Assembly (NCBI GenBank): GCA_041394605.1 | Contig: JAWKHX010000009.1 | Location: 124,001 to 188,000, forward strand | Length of the DNA stretch: 64,000 nt | Reading direction: 5' to 3' | Source of the DNA: UBA668 sp041394605 | GTDB lineage: Bacteria; Actinomycetota; Acidimicrobiia; Acidimicrobiales; Ilumatobacteraceae | Shown here: piece by piece, positions 41,403 through 52,800 of the stretch | How the letters are laid out: each line of letters opens with the position of its first letter | Position numbering within the stretch: the first letter of the stretch is position 1 | Position numbers and translations under genes: made by a program | The notes under the pieces: model-generated | What the model saw: the letters and a program-made list of their open reading frames with translations, nothing else | The model's database searches: none | Told to the model about the DNA's origin: nothing

Positions 41403-42589
41403 TCACCGGCGGCGAAGGACCGCGACCCCCCGGAGGGCCAGCGCGCAGCAGGCCGCGAGCACAGCGCACAGGACGGCCGGCCAGGCCATTCCCTCGCGGG
41501 TGTACAGCCGGGTGGCCGGGATGCTGGCGAGGGCGCGGCCCAGCGTGCCCGCGGCAAGCATCACGGACATGCCGAACGCCGGTGCGCCGGTCACCATCTG
41601 GGTGCCGAGGGGGATGATGCTGACGATGGCGAACTCGAACGCGGCGATCGCCACCACCAGCGCGGGCAAGCCGAGGCCGAGGGTGGCGTGGGTGACGGCC
41701 AGCAGGGCGGCTGCCGGGACCATCAGCAGCGCCCCGGTGGCGCCGGCCCGTTCCTTCCCCAGCGGTCGGAGAACCGGGCGGCGGACAGTGAGGCGAACAG
41801 CTCGCCGGCGCCGAGACCGAAGGCCAGTGCCGCCACGCCGGCGTCGTGGAAGCCGTGGTGGTCCTTCAGCCAGCTGCCGAACGTGACGAACAGCATCTGA
41901 CTGGACGACATCAGGCACAGTGCCGCCACCACCAGCATCCATCCGGCGGTGGGGACCCGCAGGCCGCCGGCCGGCCGCGGGGCGCGGGCGTGCTCGTGGC
42001 CCTCCGCCGGGTCGCCGGCCACGGTGCGGGAGACGGCCGCAGCCATCGCCAGCACTGCGATGGCGCCGGCGAGGTAGGCCGCCCGCCACGACGACGCGGC
42101 CGTCACCAGCCCCATGGCGGACACGCCGAGCAGCAGGCCCATCGCCCACGACGTCTCGGTCAGCCCCAGTGCCCGGCCGCGCCGCTCGTAGGCCACCCGG
42201 TCGCTGATCCATGCACCGAGGCCGAGGTCGAACATCACCTTGCTCTGGGCGATGACGATCAGCGCCGCGGCGAACATCACCACGTGGTGGCTGGCGGCCG
42301 CCAGCCCGGCCCCCGCCCCGACACCGGCCAATCCGACGGCCATTGCGGTGCGCCGATGCAGGCGTTCGGCGAGGTGGCCGGTGATCGGCGAGACCAGGCC
42401 GGACAGCTCGCTGATGGCGACGGCGATGCCGATCGTGTCCAGCGACACGCCGAGCCCGGAGGCGATGGTGGCGAGGAACGGCGGGGCGAAGCGGAAGCAG
42501 CCGTTTGCTGCCGTGCGGGCGAACGTAAGGAGGGTGATGCGCCGGCGGACTTCCTCCGGATAGGTGGCGTCCAGCCCGCGGTGCAGCAC
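41403..42589 (-). CDS. MFS transporter (one frameshift)
   Basis: A major facilitator protein of about 395 aa with 12 hydrophobic helices. The loop GHLAERLHRRTAMAVG between helices 2 and 3 and the segment AARFSDRWGK are family features. The frame breaks at about 41758 in a CCCC run: DRWG then KERAGATGALLMVPAAALLA in another frame (one missing base). Likely start GTG 42589 (VLHRGLDATYPEEVRRR). Substrate unknown. Confidence 0.8.
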
Positions 42590-42615
42590 GCTGGGCGACG
42601 CTAGCGGTGTGCCCT

Positions 42616-42634
42616 GGCACGTGGTGGCACGTGG
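42616..42634. promoter_or_regulatory. Tandem GGCACGTGG repeat in a divergent spacer
   Basis: GGCACGTGG occurs at 42616-42624 and 42626-42634 with a 10-bp period; each contains the palindrome CACGTG. It lies between the MFS and sigma-factor genes, which are divergent. Possible operator; no protein is assigned. Confidence 0.35.
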
Positions 42635-42691
42635 CTGCGGCGGGCTGTTACTGTTCTCTGACGATGTCCTCAGACACTCGCGCTCGGCCCG

Positions 42692-44527
42692 GTGGGTGAC
42701 GTCGTTGTGAGCGTGAACCAATGGGACGTCTCCACCGGGCAGGGCTTCATGACCTGCTACCGATCGACCGTCCGCGACCTCTACGGGTACGCCGGGTTGC
42801 TGGCCGGCACCGACCGGGCGGTGGCAGAGGACATCGTCCGCGACACCTACATGAGCCTGCTGGCGAGGGCGCAGCGTGGCGATGTCAGCGTGGTCGGGTA
42901 CGGGTACCTGCGCCGCTCGGTTCGGCATCGCTGGATCGACAGCTGGCGGGCCGAAGGCCGCGAGCAGCCTCGCATGGCCGCTGCCGACACGGCTCCAGCG
43001 ACTCCGAAGGAAGCGCTCGATGACGTGCCCGTCCGCCTGCTCGCAGAGCTGCCCGTGCGGGCGCGCACCGTGATGGTGCTGCGATACGTCGAGGACATGC
43101 CCGTGACCGCGATCGCCGAGGCGCTCGGCACCACCGACCGCGCCGTGGAATCCGTCATGTCGCGGGCGCTGCACCGAATGCGCCGGGAGTCCCTGACCAC
43201 CGGCCGCTGGATCCGCGAGCACTTCGGCCCAGAGGTGAGGCCGCGCCCCGATTTCGCGCGCGAGCTGGGAGCCGAGATCGCGGAAGCCTGGCCGGCCGAG
43301 CCCACCGCCACGAGGGCAGCACCACCGTCGAACGAGTTCGACGTCTGGGCGGGAACGCGCCCGTCGCTGGCGCCCGTCCCGGCGTCGTCGCCGACCGCAG
43401 TGCCGGAGCCCGGCGGGCGACGGGGGACGTGGCTTGTCGCCGCGGCCGTCGTCCTCGCCGTGGGGGCCGGCGCGGTGTACGTGGCGACGCGCAGCGATGG
43501 CACTGCAACCACGACCCCCGCCACCGTGCCTGACCCGTCCTCGCTCCCGGTCGACTCGTCCGCCAGCGGCGCATCGACGGTGCCCGGCGATTCGGCCGCG
43601 CCCTCGTCTCCACCTACGACGGGTGTGGCACTCAACGACCCGGTCTTCGAGCCGGCGTGCGTACCGAAGGACGGGGGGAGCGCCGGCGGGCCGTTGCTCC
43701 CGGCCGGGGCCGAGGGGTCCTTCGGTCCGCTGCAGCCGCAGCCCGTCCTGACGATCCACCTTCCCGCGTTGAACGACGTCCTGCGGGGTCCTGGAGTTCC
43801 CTACGTCTCGTCGAAGGTGACCGCGGATGGCGTCGTCCTCACCCTCATCTCCTCCGGCGACACCGAGACCGACGGCGGAATGACGGCCATGGTCGGCTTC
43901 GACGGCACCGTCAAGTGGGTGAGCTGCACGATCGACGGCATCACCACCGGGTCCGCTCCGGACGACTTCGAGCCCATTCCCGCCGTTGATTGGCGGGCCG
44001 ACGAGCAGACAGCGGCCATTCAGGTCGGCTATGAGGGCAACCTGCTCGACGGCATCGTCGCCACGGACACCGCCGGCAACGTCGCCTGGCGGCGGGACGA
44101 CCTCGTGCTTGCCGACGCGGCGGACTTCGTGGTGGGAACTGCAGGTGGGCTGAAGATCGTCCAGGTGTGCACGGTGACGCTTGGCGACATCGAGGGTTCG
44201 TTCTCATGCAGCGCCGATCAGGTGTTTGCGCTGGACAGCTCGACAGGCGCGACGGTGTACGAACGCAGTGGCACGATCGGCTTCGTGGCGGGTGGGCACA
44301 TCCTCCTGCAGACCGACGGCATCTGGAGGATTCTCGACGCCACGAGCGGGGACCTGGTGCAGGAGTTTGGCGACGACGTCGACTTCGAGACGGAGTGCTG
44401 CGCTGGCAGCGAGTACCACTGGCTGCGCCTGTACGGCGGCGTGGTCCTGCACAACGACTACGACACACTGCGGGTGTGGCTGCCAGCGTCGTCGGGCCTG
44501 CTGCCGCAGGAGATCTCGCTGCCCTGA
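42692..44527 (+). CDS. ECF sigma factor fused to transmembrane helix and extracytoplasmic propeller-like domain
   Basis: A 611-aa protein. Residues ~20-75 carry sigma region 2 (LYGYAGLLAGTDRAVAEDIVRDTYMSLL) and ~100-165 carry region 4 (LPVRARTVMVLRYVEDMPVTAIAEALGTTDRAVESVMSRALHRMR). A single transmembrane helix follows (~246-267, WLVAAAVVLAVGAGAVYVA), then a Ser/Thr/Pro linker (to ~310) and a beta-rich extracytoplasmic domain with repeats like IVATDTAGNVAWRRDD and VFALDSSTGATVYERSG, resembling PQQ-like propeller blades. There is no separate anti-sigma gene nearby. A membrane-tethered sigma factor needing release is the natural inference. Confidence 0.82.
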   Translation: MGDVVVSVNQWDVSTGQGFMTCYRSTVRDLYGYAGLLAGTDRAVAEDIVRDTYMSLLARAQRGDVSVVGYGYLRRSVRHRWIDSWRAEGREQPRMAAADTAPATPKEALDDVPVRLLAELPVRARTVMVLRYVEDMPVTAIAEALGTTDRAVESVMSRALHRMRRESLTTGRWIREHFGPEVRPRPDFARELGAEIAEAWPAEPTATRAAPPSNEFDVWAGTRPSLAPVPASSPTAVPEPGGRRGTWLVAAAVVLAVGAGAVYVATRSDGTATTTPATVPDPSSLPVDSSASGASTVPGDSAAPSSPPTTGVALNDPVFEPACVPKDGGSAGGPLLPAGAEGSFGPLQPQPVLTIHLPALNDVLRGPGVPYVSSKVTADGVVLTLISSGDTETDGGMTAMVGFDGTVKWVSCTIDGITTGSAPDDFEPIPAVDWRADEQTAAIQVGYEGNLLDGIVATDTAGNVAWRRDDLVLADAADFVVGTAGGLKIVQVCTVTLGDIEGSFSCSADQVFALDSSTGATVYERSGTIGFVAGGHILLQTDGIWRILDATSGDLVQEFGDDVDFETECCAGSEYHWLRLYGGVVLHNDYDTLRVWLPASSGLLPQEISLP

Positions 44528-44558
44528 CACGCCCGCCCGTCGCTAGCCTCTACCAACC

Positions 44559-45809
44559 GTGGCACTGATCGTCCAGAAGTACGGCGGCACCTCCGTGGCC
44601 GACCCGGATCGCATGCGTGCGGTGGCGGAGAACATCGCCATCACCAAGCGGCACGGCCACGACGTGGTCGTGGTTCCCAGCGCGATGGGCAAGGCGACCG
44701 ACAACCTCATCAAGCTGGCCAACGACGTCTCCAAGACCCAGCCGGGGAGGGAGATGGACATGCTGATCACCACCGGCGAGCGCGTGTCCATGGCGCTGCT
44801 GTGCATGGCCCTCGCCGACCTCGGCGTGGAGGCCAAGAGCTTCACCGGCAGCCAGGCCGGCATCGTCACCGACACCAACCACCTCAAGGCCAAGATCCTC
44901 GAGGTCAAGGCCGACCGGGTGCGCGAGTCGCTCGCCGACGGCAAGGTCGTCGTGGTCGCCGGCTTCCAGGGCATCAGCACGGCGAAGGAGATCACCTCCC
45001 TCGGCCGCGGCGGCAGCGACACCACGGCTGTCGCACTGGCTGCCGCGCTCGGCGCCGACAGCTGCGAGATCTACACCGACGTCACCGGCGTGTTCACCGC
45101 CGACCCGCGCATCGTGCCCCAGGCTCGCAAGCTGCAGCACGTCAACTTCGACGAGATGCTGGAGATGGCCGGCGCCGGCAGCAAGGTGCTGGCCCTCCGC
45201 AGTGTCGAGTTCGCCCGCAACCACAATGTCCCCGTCCACGTCCGCAGCGCCTTCACCTGGGAGCCGGGCACGTGGGTCACCTCACAGGAGCCCAGCATGG
45301 AAGACCCCATCATCTCCGGCGTCGTCACCGACACCAGCGAGGCCAAGGTCACGATCGTGGCCGTGCCGGACCGGCCCGGCATCTCGGCGGCCCTGTTCGA
45401 GCCGCTGGCGCAGGCGAACATCAACGTGGACATGATCGTCCAGAACACCAGCCACGACGGCACCACCGACATCAGCTTCACGATGCCGAAGGCCGACCTC
45501 GGCACCGCCGAGTCGATCGTGGCTCGGGTGGCCGCGGAGATCGGCGCCGCCGGAGTGGAGCGCGACCCGGACATCGCCAAGGTCAGCCTGGTGGGTGCCG
45601 GCATGAAGACCAGCCCGGGCATCGCCGCCAAGATGTTCCGCACGCTGGCCGACGAGGGCGTCAACATCCAGATGATCAGCACCTCCACCATCCGCATCAG
45701 CGTGGTGATGGGCGTGACCGACCTGGAGCGTGCGGCCCGCGCCCTGCACACCGCGTTCGGGCTGGACTCCGGCCAGGCGTATTCGGCGCCGCTCCCCGAG
45801 CGCAAGTGA
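44559..45809 (+). CDS. lysC: Aspartate kinase
   Basis: A 416-aa class of aspartokinase that phosphorylates aspartate, the first step to lysine, threonine and methionine. N-terminal kinase: VQKYGGTSVADPDRM, GRGGSDTTAVALAAAL, TDVTGVFTADPRIV. C-terminal ACT domains (about 255-410) with VPDRPGISAALFEPLAQANINVDMIVQN and ISTSTIRISVV. GTG start 44559. An in-frame internal start for a beta subunit is possible as in other actinobacteria but I did not pin it down. asd lies 17.4 kb away at the right end of the window. Confidence 0.95.
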   Translation: MALIVQKYGGTSVADPDRMRAVAENIAITKRHGHDVVVVPSAMGKATDNLIKLANDVSKTQPGREMDMLITTGERVSMALLCMALADLGVEAKSFTGSQAGIVTDTNHLKAKILEVKADRVRESLADGKVVVVAGFQGISTAKEITSLGRGGSDTTAVALAAALGADSCEIYTDVTGVFTADPRIVPQARKLQHVNFDEMLEMAGAGSKVLALRSVEFARNHNVPVHVRSAFTWEPGTWVTSQEPSMEDPIISGVVTDTSEAKVTIVAVPDRPGISAALFEPLAQANINVDMIVQNTSHDGTTDISFTMPKADLGTAESIVARVAAEIGAAGVERDPDIAKVSLVGAGMKTSPGIAAKMFRTLADEGVNIQMISTSTIRISVVMGVTDLERAARALHTAFGLDSGQAYSAPLPERK

Positions 45810-45828
45810 CGCCTGCCAGACTGTGCCG

Positions 45829-46650
45829 ATGAGTCCCCGCCGCCAGCACGTCCCCTGGAACGCTGCCGGCACCGCCTCCGAGCAGGAGCACTCCGCCGAC
45901 GCGGTTGTCCGCGAGACCGGCTGGGTGTTCAACAACAAGGAGCACCGCAGCCTGGCCGACTTCGTGGCCACCGGCGACGAGGAGACCGTGGCCTACCTGC
46001 ACGCCTTCGGGCTCTACGGCGACCAGGTCGCCCAGCAGGAGTTGGTGGAGATCGGCAGCGGCATCGGCCGGATGACCGCCAGCTTCACCCGCCTCTTCGC
46101 CCGCGTGGTCGCCTGCGACCTCGACGCCGCCTTCCTGGAGCGTTGCCGCGAAACCGTCGCCCAGTTCGGCCGACCGGAGCGCCTGCGCACCAGCCATGTG
46201 GCGGATGGCCGCACGCTGAACCTGCCCGACGACTCCGCCGATCTGGTGTTCAGCTACATCACGCTGCAGCACTGCCACCGTGACGACGCGCTGGGCCTGG
46301 TGCGCGACGCGGTGCGGGTGGCCCGCCCCGGTGGCCATGTGGCGCTGAACTTCCGCACCTGGGTGCCCAGCGACGCCGTGCTGTGGCCGGCCGGCAAGGT
46401 GGTGCGGGCCACCTGGCGCCTGCCGCGCATCGGCCCCGTCATCGCCAAGCGCCGCTTCGCCACCCGCCTCGGCTGGCAGGCCAACCGCCTTGCCCCCGGG
46501 CACGTGATGGACGAGGTGGGCTCGTTGCTGCAGGACGTGACGATCTTCCGCTCTCCCCGCCGCCGCAGCTTCGCCGTGCCCGGCACCGCCGACGGCCAGT
46601 TCGAAGGCGTCCATCGCAGCCACTGGTGGCTCGTCGCCACCGTCCGCTGA
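45829..46650 (+). CDS. SAM-dependent methyltransferase
   Basis: A 273-aa class I methyltransferase: motif I LVEIGSGIGRMTASFTRLF, post-I Asp in VVACDLDAAFLERC, motif IV region SADLVFSYITLQH and ARPGGHVALNFRTW. Substrate unknown. It ends in HRSHWWLVATVR. The last 51 bp (46600-46650) are duplicated at 59990-60040 beyond the island, so the gene's 3' end marks the insertion site. Confidence 0.85.
   Translation: MSPRRQHVPWNAAGTASEQEHSADAVVRETGWVFNNKEHRSLADFVATGDEETVAYLHAFGLYGDQVAQQELVEIGSGIGRMTASFTRLFARVVACDLDAAFLERCRETVAQFGRPERLRTSHVADGRTLNLPDDSADLVFSYITLQHCHRDDALGLVRDAVRVARPGGHVALNFRTWVPSDAVLWPAGKVVRATWRLPRIGPVIAKRRFATRLGWQANRLAPGHVMDEVGSLLQDVTIFRSPRRRSFAVPGTADGQFEGVHRSHWWLVATVR
46600..46650 (+). 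repeat. Left copy of 51-bp direct repeat flanking the island (3' end of methyltransferase)
   Basis: Starts TTCGAAGGCG and ends with the methyltransferase stop (GTCCGCTGA). It matches 59990-60040 at 50 of 51 positions; the difference is T at 46610 against G at 60000. Consistent with an attachment site or a duplicated gene end. A short stem (CGCCGG-A-CCGGCG, 46651-46663) follows only the left copy. Confidence 0.9.
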
Positions 46651-46752
46651 CGCCGGACCGGCGTAAGGTCGGCGCTCGAGGGCCCTTCGGCGGGTGCCAG
46701 CGACAGGTCATCCGCGAGCAGGCAGAGTGATCCGCGACCCACTGTGTGTACT

Positions 46753-46773
46753 TCGAACTGTCCCTTAGTTCGA
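46753..46773. promoter_or_regulatory. Inverted repeat upstream of the RHS gene
   Basis: TCGAACT (46753-46759) and AGTTCGA (46767-46773), a perfect 7-bp inverted repeat with a 7-bp spacer, 30 bp upstream of the -35 box. Possible operator. The rest of 46664-46752 shows nothing I can identify. Confidence 0.4.
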
Positions 46774-46802
46774 CGAAGTAGAGAGAATGTAGTCAGAGTT
46801 CG

Positions 46803-46831
46803 TTGACGTGATGTGGCGACAGGTGTACCTT
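46803..46831 (+). promoter_or_regulatory. Sigma-A-type promoter of the RHS gene
   Basis: TTGACG (46803-46808), a 17-bp spacer and TACCTT (46826-46831). The spacing is ideal and the -35 box is close to consensus. About 40 nt of leader would precede the ATG at 46881. Confidence 0.6.
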
Positions 46832-46880
46832 CCGTCGTGATCCGGGCGGGTGTTCGGTTCTTGGGGATGTGGGGGCGTTG

Positions 46881-49800
46881 ATGTCACACACACACTGGCG
46901 GCGTGTTCGGTTTCTGATCGTGAGCGCGGTGACGGTCGGGTTGTTGAACCCGGTGTCGTCGGTGCCGGGGTTGTTGGCGGCGACGCCGGAGTCGTTTGCT
47001 GAGGAGTCGTTGCCGGCTCCTCCTGGTGGTGGGTTGGTTGATCCGGATCTGTCGGCACCGGTGGATGTGCCCTACCAGTTGAAGGAGGTCCGCACTCCTG
47101 AGCCGGTCTCGACGTCGGTGACGGCGGACAGTCCGAGCCGGGCGGCGATGGTGGAGGGTCTGCCGGTGTCGTTCCGTCTCGCCGATACCACACCGGGCAG
47201 GGTGGATGGCGGGGTGGTGGTGGACACCACCACGGGCGACACGACCGCACCCGCGGAGCCTGCACCGGTTGCGTTGCAGGTGGCGTCGTTCGACGCCGTG
47301 ACGGTGTCCGAGTTGGGTGGTGAGATCCTGGCGTTTGGGGTGACGCCGCCTGCGGATGTGACCGTCAAGGGCGGGGTTGATGTGGTGGTGTCGGTGGACT
47401 ATTCCCAGTTCCGTTGGGCGCTCGGTGCGGAGTGGTCGCAGCGGCTGCAGTTGGTGGAGTGGCAGTGCGACCCGCAGGTCGCCCGGGTGGTGGCGAAGGA
47501 GTGCGGCAACCCGATCCCACTCACCGGTGTGTCGAATGATTTCGAGGCCGGCACGCTGACCGCGACGGTCCATTTGGGTGGCCAGCCGGCTGAGGCGCCT
47601 GCGGGCGCGTCGCGCGCCGGTCTGTTCACGGGTGACGGGTCGACGTTGGGTTTGGCGTCGGCGGCGGGGTCGTTCCAGGCGACGTCGTTGTCGAACTCGG
47701 GGTCCTGGCAGGTGGGTGGGAACAATGGTTCGTTCTCGTATTCGTATCCGATCGCCACCCCGCCGGCGTTCAACGGGTTGGGTCCGTCGGTGGCGTTGTC
47801 GTATGACTCGTCGGGGGTGGATGGGATCACCTCGAGTGTGAACTCGCAGGCCGGCGAAGTCGGCCTCGGTTGGTCCCTGTCGGCGGGGCAGGGGTTCATT
47901 GAGCGCCGCTACCTGCCCTGCACCGATTCCCGGATCGGTGGCGGGACGACGGATTCGTGTTGGTATGTGCAGAACGCGACGATCTCGTTGAACGGGCACG
48001 CCTCGGAGTTGGTGCCGATCAACGGGTCGGTGTCGGATCAGAACAGTTTCACCCAGTGGCGGCTGAAGGACGACCCGGATTGGCTGGTGGAGCGTAAGAC
48101 GACGGGTTCGGATTGGTGGGTGAATGAGTACTGGACGGTGACGACTCCGGAGGGGATGGTGTACACGTTCGGTCGCGAGGACGACGGCCAGAACTCGCGG
48201 TTGGTCCGCCCGCTGCGTGGTCTCACCTACGGGTTCCCGTGTTATGGGCGGGCGAACCGTCTGTGTGATGACATGCCGTACCGGTGGCTGTTGGACAAGG
48301 TGGAGGACCCGTTCGGGAACGTGATGGTCTACAAGTACACGGTCGAGCAGAACCGTGCCCGCACCCTGGGCTCCGGCTACTCGGCCGTCAACTACGACCT
48401 GAACGCAGTCCTGTCGGAGATCGACTACGGCAAGATGCCGAACGCGTCGATCACCACCTGGCGAGACCGGGTCGTGTTCACCTACGTCAAGCGCTGCGTG
48501 GGTGAGAAGTACACGGCGCAAGACACCAACTGTCCGACGATCTCGAACGCGAACGGCACCTCGTATCCCGACGTCCCGACGGACCTGTACTGCCCGTCGG
48601 GGAACTGTTTCAAGGATGTGTCGTTCTTCCAGACGAAACGGTTGGCGGTGATCACCACCCAAACCTCCGCCAACGGGACGACGTGGACCGATGTGAACCA
48701 GTGGCGGCTGTATCACGAGTTCCCCGACCCGGGTGACGGTGGGAACGAGAAGTTGTGGCTGCAGGCGATCTATCGGGTCACCCCGACCTCGAACATCCCG
48801 TCGACGCCGTCGGTGTTGGATCTGGGAACCGGGTTCGAAGGAACGCCGTTGGAGAACCGTCGCGACGGCTACCCCGCCGGTGGGGTGCCGTACATGAACC
48901 AGTACCGGATCGCCCGGATCACCGACGCCCTCGGCCAAGAGATCAAGGTGTCCTACGAGTCGCCGACGTGTTCTCTGTCGAACCCGAACTGGTCGACGAA
49001 CACGACCAACTGCTTCCCGATGTATGCGTCGTTCAGCGGTGGTGGCGCCGGGTGGGGTGTGTACCGGCGGTGGGTGGTCGACAAGGTCGAGGTGCGGGAT
49101 CTGGTGACGAACCCGTACGGCGCGTCGGGGAATGGGGTGTCACCGATTGTCACCTACGACTACACGTACAGCGACGCGGCGTGGCATCACGACGGGACCG
49201 ATTGGTGGGTCGACACTCCTGGTGTGGATGACGTGTCGTGGGGGCAGTGGCGTGGGTATCGGCAGGTGGTCACGACTGTCGGCACCAGCGGCACGAAGAC
49301 GGTGACGAAGCAGGTGTTCTATCAGGGCATGCATGGTGACAAGGCCGCGTCGGGGACCAAGACGGTGACGTTGTCGAAGACGTGGACGACGAGCAGTGAG
49401 GGGTTCACGGGCACCATCTATGACGAGGACTGGTTGCAGGGGCAGGTGTTCGAGTCGTTCCAGATGGACGGCACCGGCAGCTCGTATCTGTCGGCGTCGC
49501 GTTACCAGTCGACCTGGACGCAGACTCAGTCGGGGGTGGTGGTGAAGACGGGGATGGCGGCGAAGTCGTCGCGTAAGTGGCGGATCACGCTCACCTATCA
49601 GCGGCTCCGTGACGGCACGGTCCTGTCGCCGACGTGGCGGGACAGCCGTGTCGACACCTCCGTCGACTCGCTCGGTCGGACGGTGACGGTGAACAGCACC
49701 GGTTTCCTGGACACCTCGGGGGACGAGTCGTGTGCCAAGACCTGGTACATCTCGGCCAGCACAGCCCCCACCAGCACGAGTCCGGGGTGGATGAACCTGG

Positions 49801-52800
49801 TCGCCCAGACGGCCGGCTATGCGGCGTTGGGGACCCAGCCGTCGCATCCGTTGAACGGGGCGAACCCTGCCGCCGGGTCGTGCGGGTCGCAGCCGACCGC
49901 GGTCGCCAAGACGTTCTACAACAACAACGCCTATGCGTCGGGATCGGTGGCGAACAATGCGATCTCGCAGTCGTTGGGGGCCGGGTTCAAGCCGGTCGCG
50001 ACCGCGAGCATGACCAGGATCAAGAACTGGAACGGTGCCACCGACGACCTCGACCGTTGGGTGTACACCCAGCAGACCTTCGATGGTGCGGGGCGGATCA
50101 CGTCGATGACGGACGCCGAGGCGCACACGACGACGTTCTCGTTCAACACCACCTACGGGTATCCGAACCAGGCGACCTATCCGGTCGGGTCGATGACCAC
50201 CACGAGCGTGTTGCGTCCGGCCGACGGACTCCCGGCGACCACGACGGATCAGAACAATCTGACCACCTTCTACTGTTACGACTCCCTGTCCCGGCTGATC
50301 GCCGTCTACGCGCCCTTGAACTCGGGCAGCCGGTCGAGTGACCCGTGTGCCACCTATCCGGGGTTCACCGGGACCACGGGTGAGGTGCCGACCGTCAAGT
50401 TCAGCTACGACGTCGGCTGGTACACGGACGGGTCACGGACGGCGAAGGTCCCGGCGATCGTGTGGACCTCCACCCTGCAGTCGGGGACCACCGCCGCCAC
50501 CGATATCCGGTTGGAGGCTGCCGCCTACATCGACGGCAACGGCCGCACCCGCGAAACACAGACGCATTCACCGACACAGGACAAGATCATCGTCACTGCC
50601 GGGTTGACCGACGACCGCGGCAACCCTGTCACCAGCATCGACGCGTTCGCGATCGTCGACAACACCACGGGCGGCTGGTCGACACCGGGTGACCGGGCCA
50701 CGACGGTGACCGGGTCGAACGGGTTCGCCACCTGGCCCACCGTGCCCTCGAGTCCGCAGTTGCGGACCACCACCCAAACGTTCGATACCGCCAACCGGGT
50801 GACCGCGGCAACGGTCGCCTGGGACGGGACCGGGCTGGTCACCACCCAGACCGAATACCTGGGCACGACCACGATCACCAAACCGCAGGTCGGGTCGTGG
50901 CGGGCCACCACCGTCGACGGCCGTGGCCGCACCACCGAGATCAGGACCTACACCGGGACCACCGCCCCCACCGCCGCCGGGCTCACCAACCCCGGAGCGA
51001 TCACCACCTACAGCTACAGCTACAACGAGACCGCCAACAACACCGGCAACACGATCACCCGCTCCGGCTGGTTGACCACCACCGTCACTGACGACGCCAA
51101 CAACCAGACCGTCGTGCTCACCGACCTGTTGGGCCGAACCGTCACCTCCACCGACCCCAACGCCGGCAACTCGGCCTTCACCTACGACCGCAACGGCAAC
51201 ATCACCCAAACCCAGGACGCGGTCGTGTTCGGCACCGGCGAAACCATCAGCACGGTCGGCAACACGATCAACACCACCTACGACGCCCTCGGCCGGCCCA
51301 CCTTCCGCTGGTCCGGCACCACCTACGACGAGTTCGGTGACATCCCGCTGATTGACAGCAATCTGAAGCTCGCGGTGTGGACCTATGACACGGCGACGAA
51401 CGGCAAGGGCATGTTGGCCGAAGAGGTGTCGTGGCAGTTGGGCAAGGAGTACAAGTCGGGGGTGTACGAGTACACGAACCGCTACCAGGTGTCCGCCACC
51501 TACACGATCATCCCCGACTTCTCACCGTTGCCGGACTCGATGGAAGGCACCTGGAACCGGGCTTTCGCCTACGACGAGGGCGGTCACCTGCTCGTCGATT
51601 CCGTCAACACCGCCCCCGGCACCAACACCTACGCGACCGGCACCCACTACGACGGGTACGGGCAGGCGGACATGATGTGGGGCAGCGACACCGACGACTG
51701 GTACGTCACCGCCACCGCCTACGACGAACTCGGCCGCACCACCCAACGCACCCTGGCCCGCACCACCACCTACACCACCCGCGCTGCGCTCGTGCGCCAC
51801 TACGGCTACGACCTCGAAACCGGGATGTTGGACACCATCCAAGCCGGATGGGACACCACCCCGTCCGACCTCACCGGGAACACCTGGTTCCAATACGACC
51901 GCTACACCCGCGATGCGGTCGGCAACGTCACCGTCATCGAGGACCGCGGCCTCGAACCCGGCGGTGCCGGCTCGAACATCAAGGAATGCTTCGTCTACGA
52001 CGAATGGAACCGGCTCGTCCGCGCCCACACCGCCCCCGGCACAGGTGACGGCAACGAGACCGTCGGCTGCGCCACCAGCACGGGCACGAACATCACGGCC
52101 CGCGGCGCCACCAGCCCCTACGACCGCACCTGGTCCTTCGACGACATCAACCGCATCACCGGCAGCGCCGACAAAGCCAACGGCAACGCCACCACCACCT
52201 GGGGCTACAGCAGCACCAAACACGCTGTCCTGTCGCTCACCGGCCAAACCTCGGGCAGCTACAGCTACAACACGGTCGGGGCGATGGTGAGCCGTAACGG
52301 TGACACCCTCACCTACGATCCCCAACAACGCCTGACCGGCTACGACACCAGCAGCGTGGACGACACCTACCTGTACACGACGAGCAACCAGCGGCTCATC
52401 CGCCAACACGGCAGCACCGTCACCCTCTACCTTGGTGACATGGAAATCGGCTACGACGGCACCAACACCACCGTCAGCCGCTACATCTCCATCGCCGGCA
52501 CCCAAGTCGCCACCCGCACCACCCTCAACGGCGGCACCGCCAACATCGCCTGGAACTGCGGCAACATGCAAAACTCGACCATCTGCCAAGCCCCCGCCGC
52601 CACCAACGCCAGCCCGCCCATCCCAGGGCGGAAGCGGTACACACCCTACGGCGAAGACCGCAACACCACCCCCTACAGCAACACCGATCACGGCTTCCTC
52701 GGACAACCCGAAGACACCACCGGCCTCACCTACCTCAACAACCGCTACCACGACCCCCAACTCGCAGCCTTCATCACCGTCGACCCACTCGTCGGAACGA

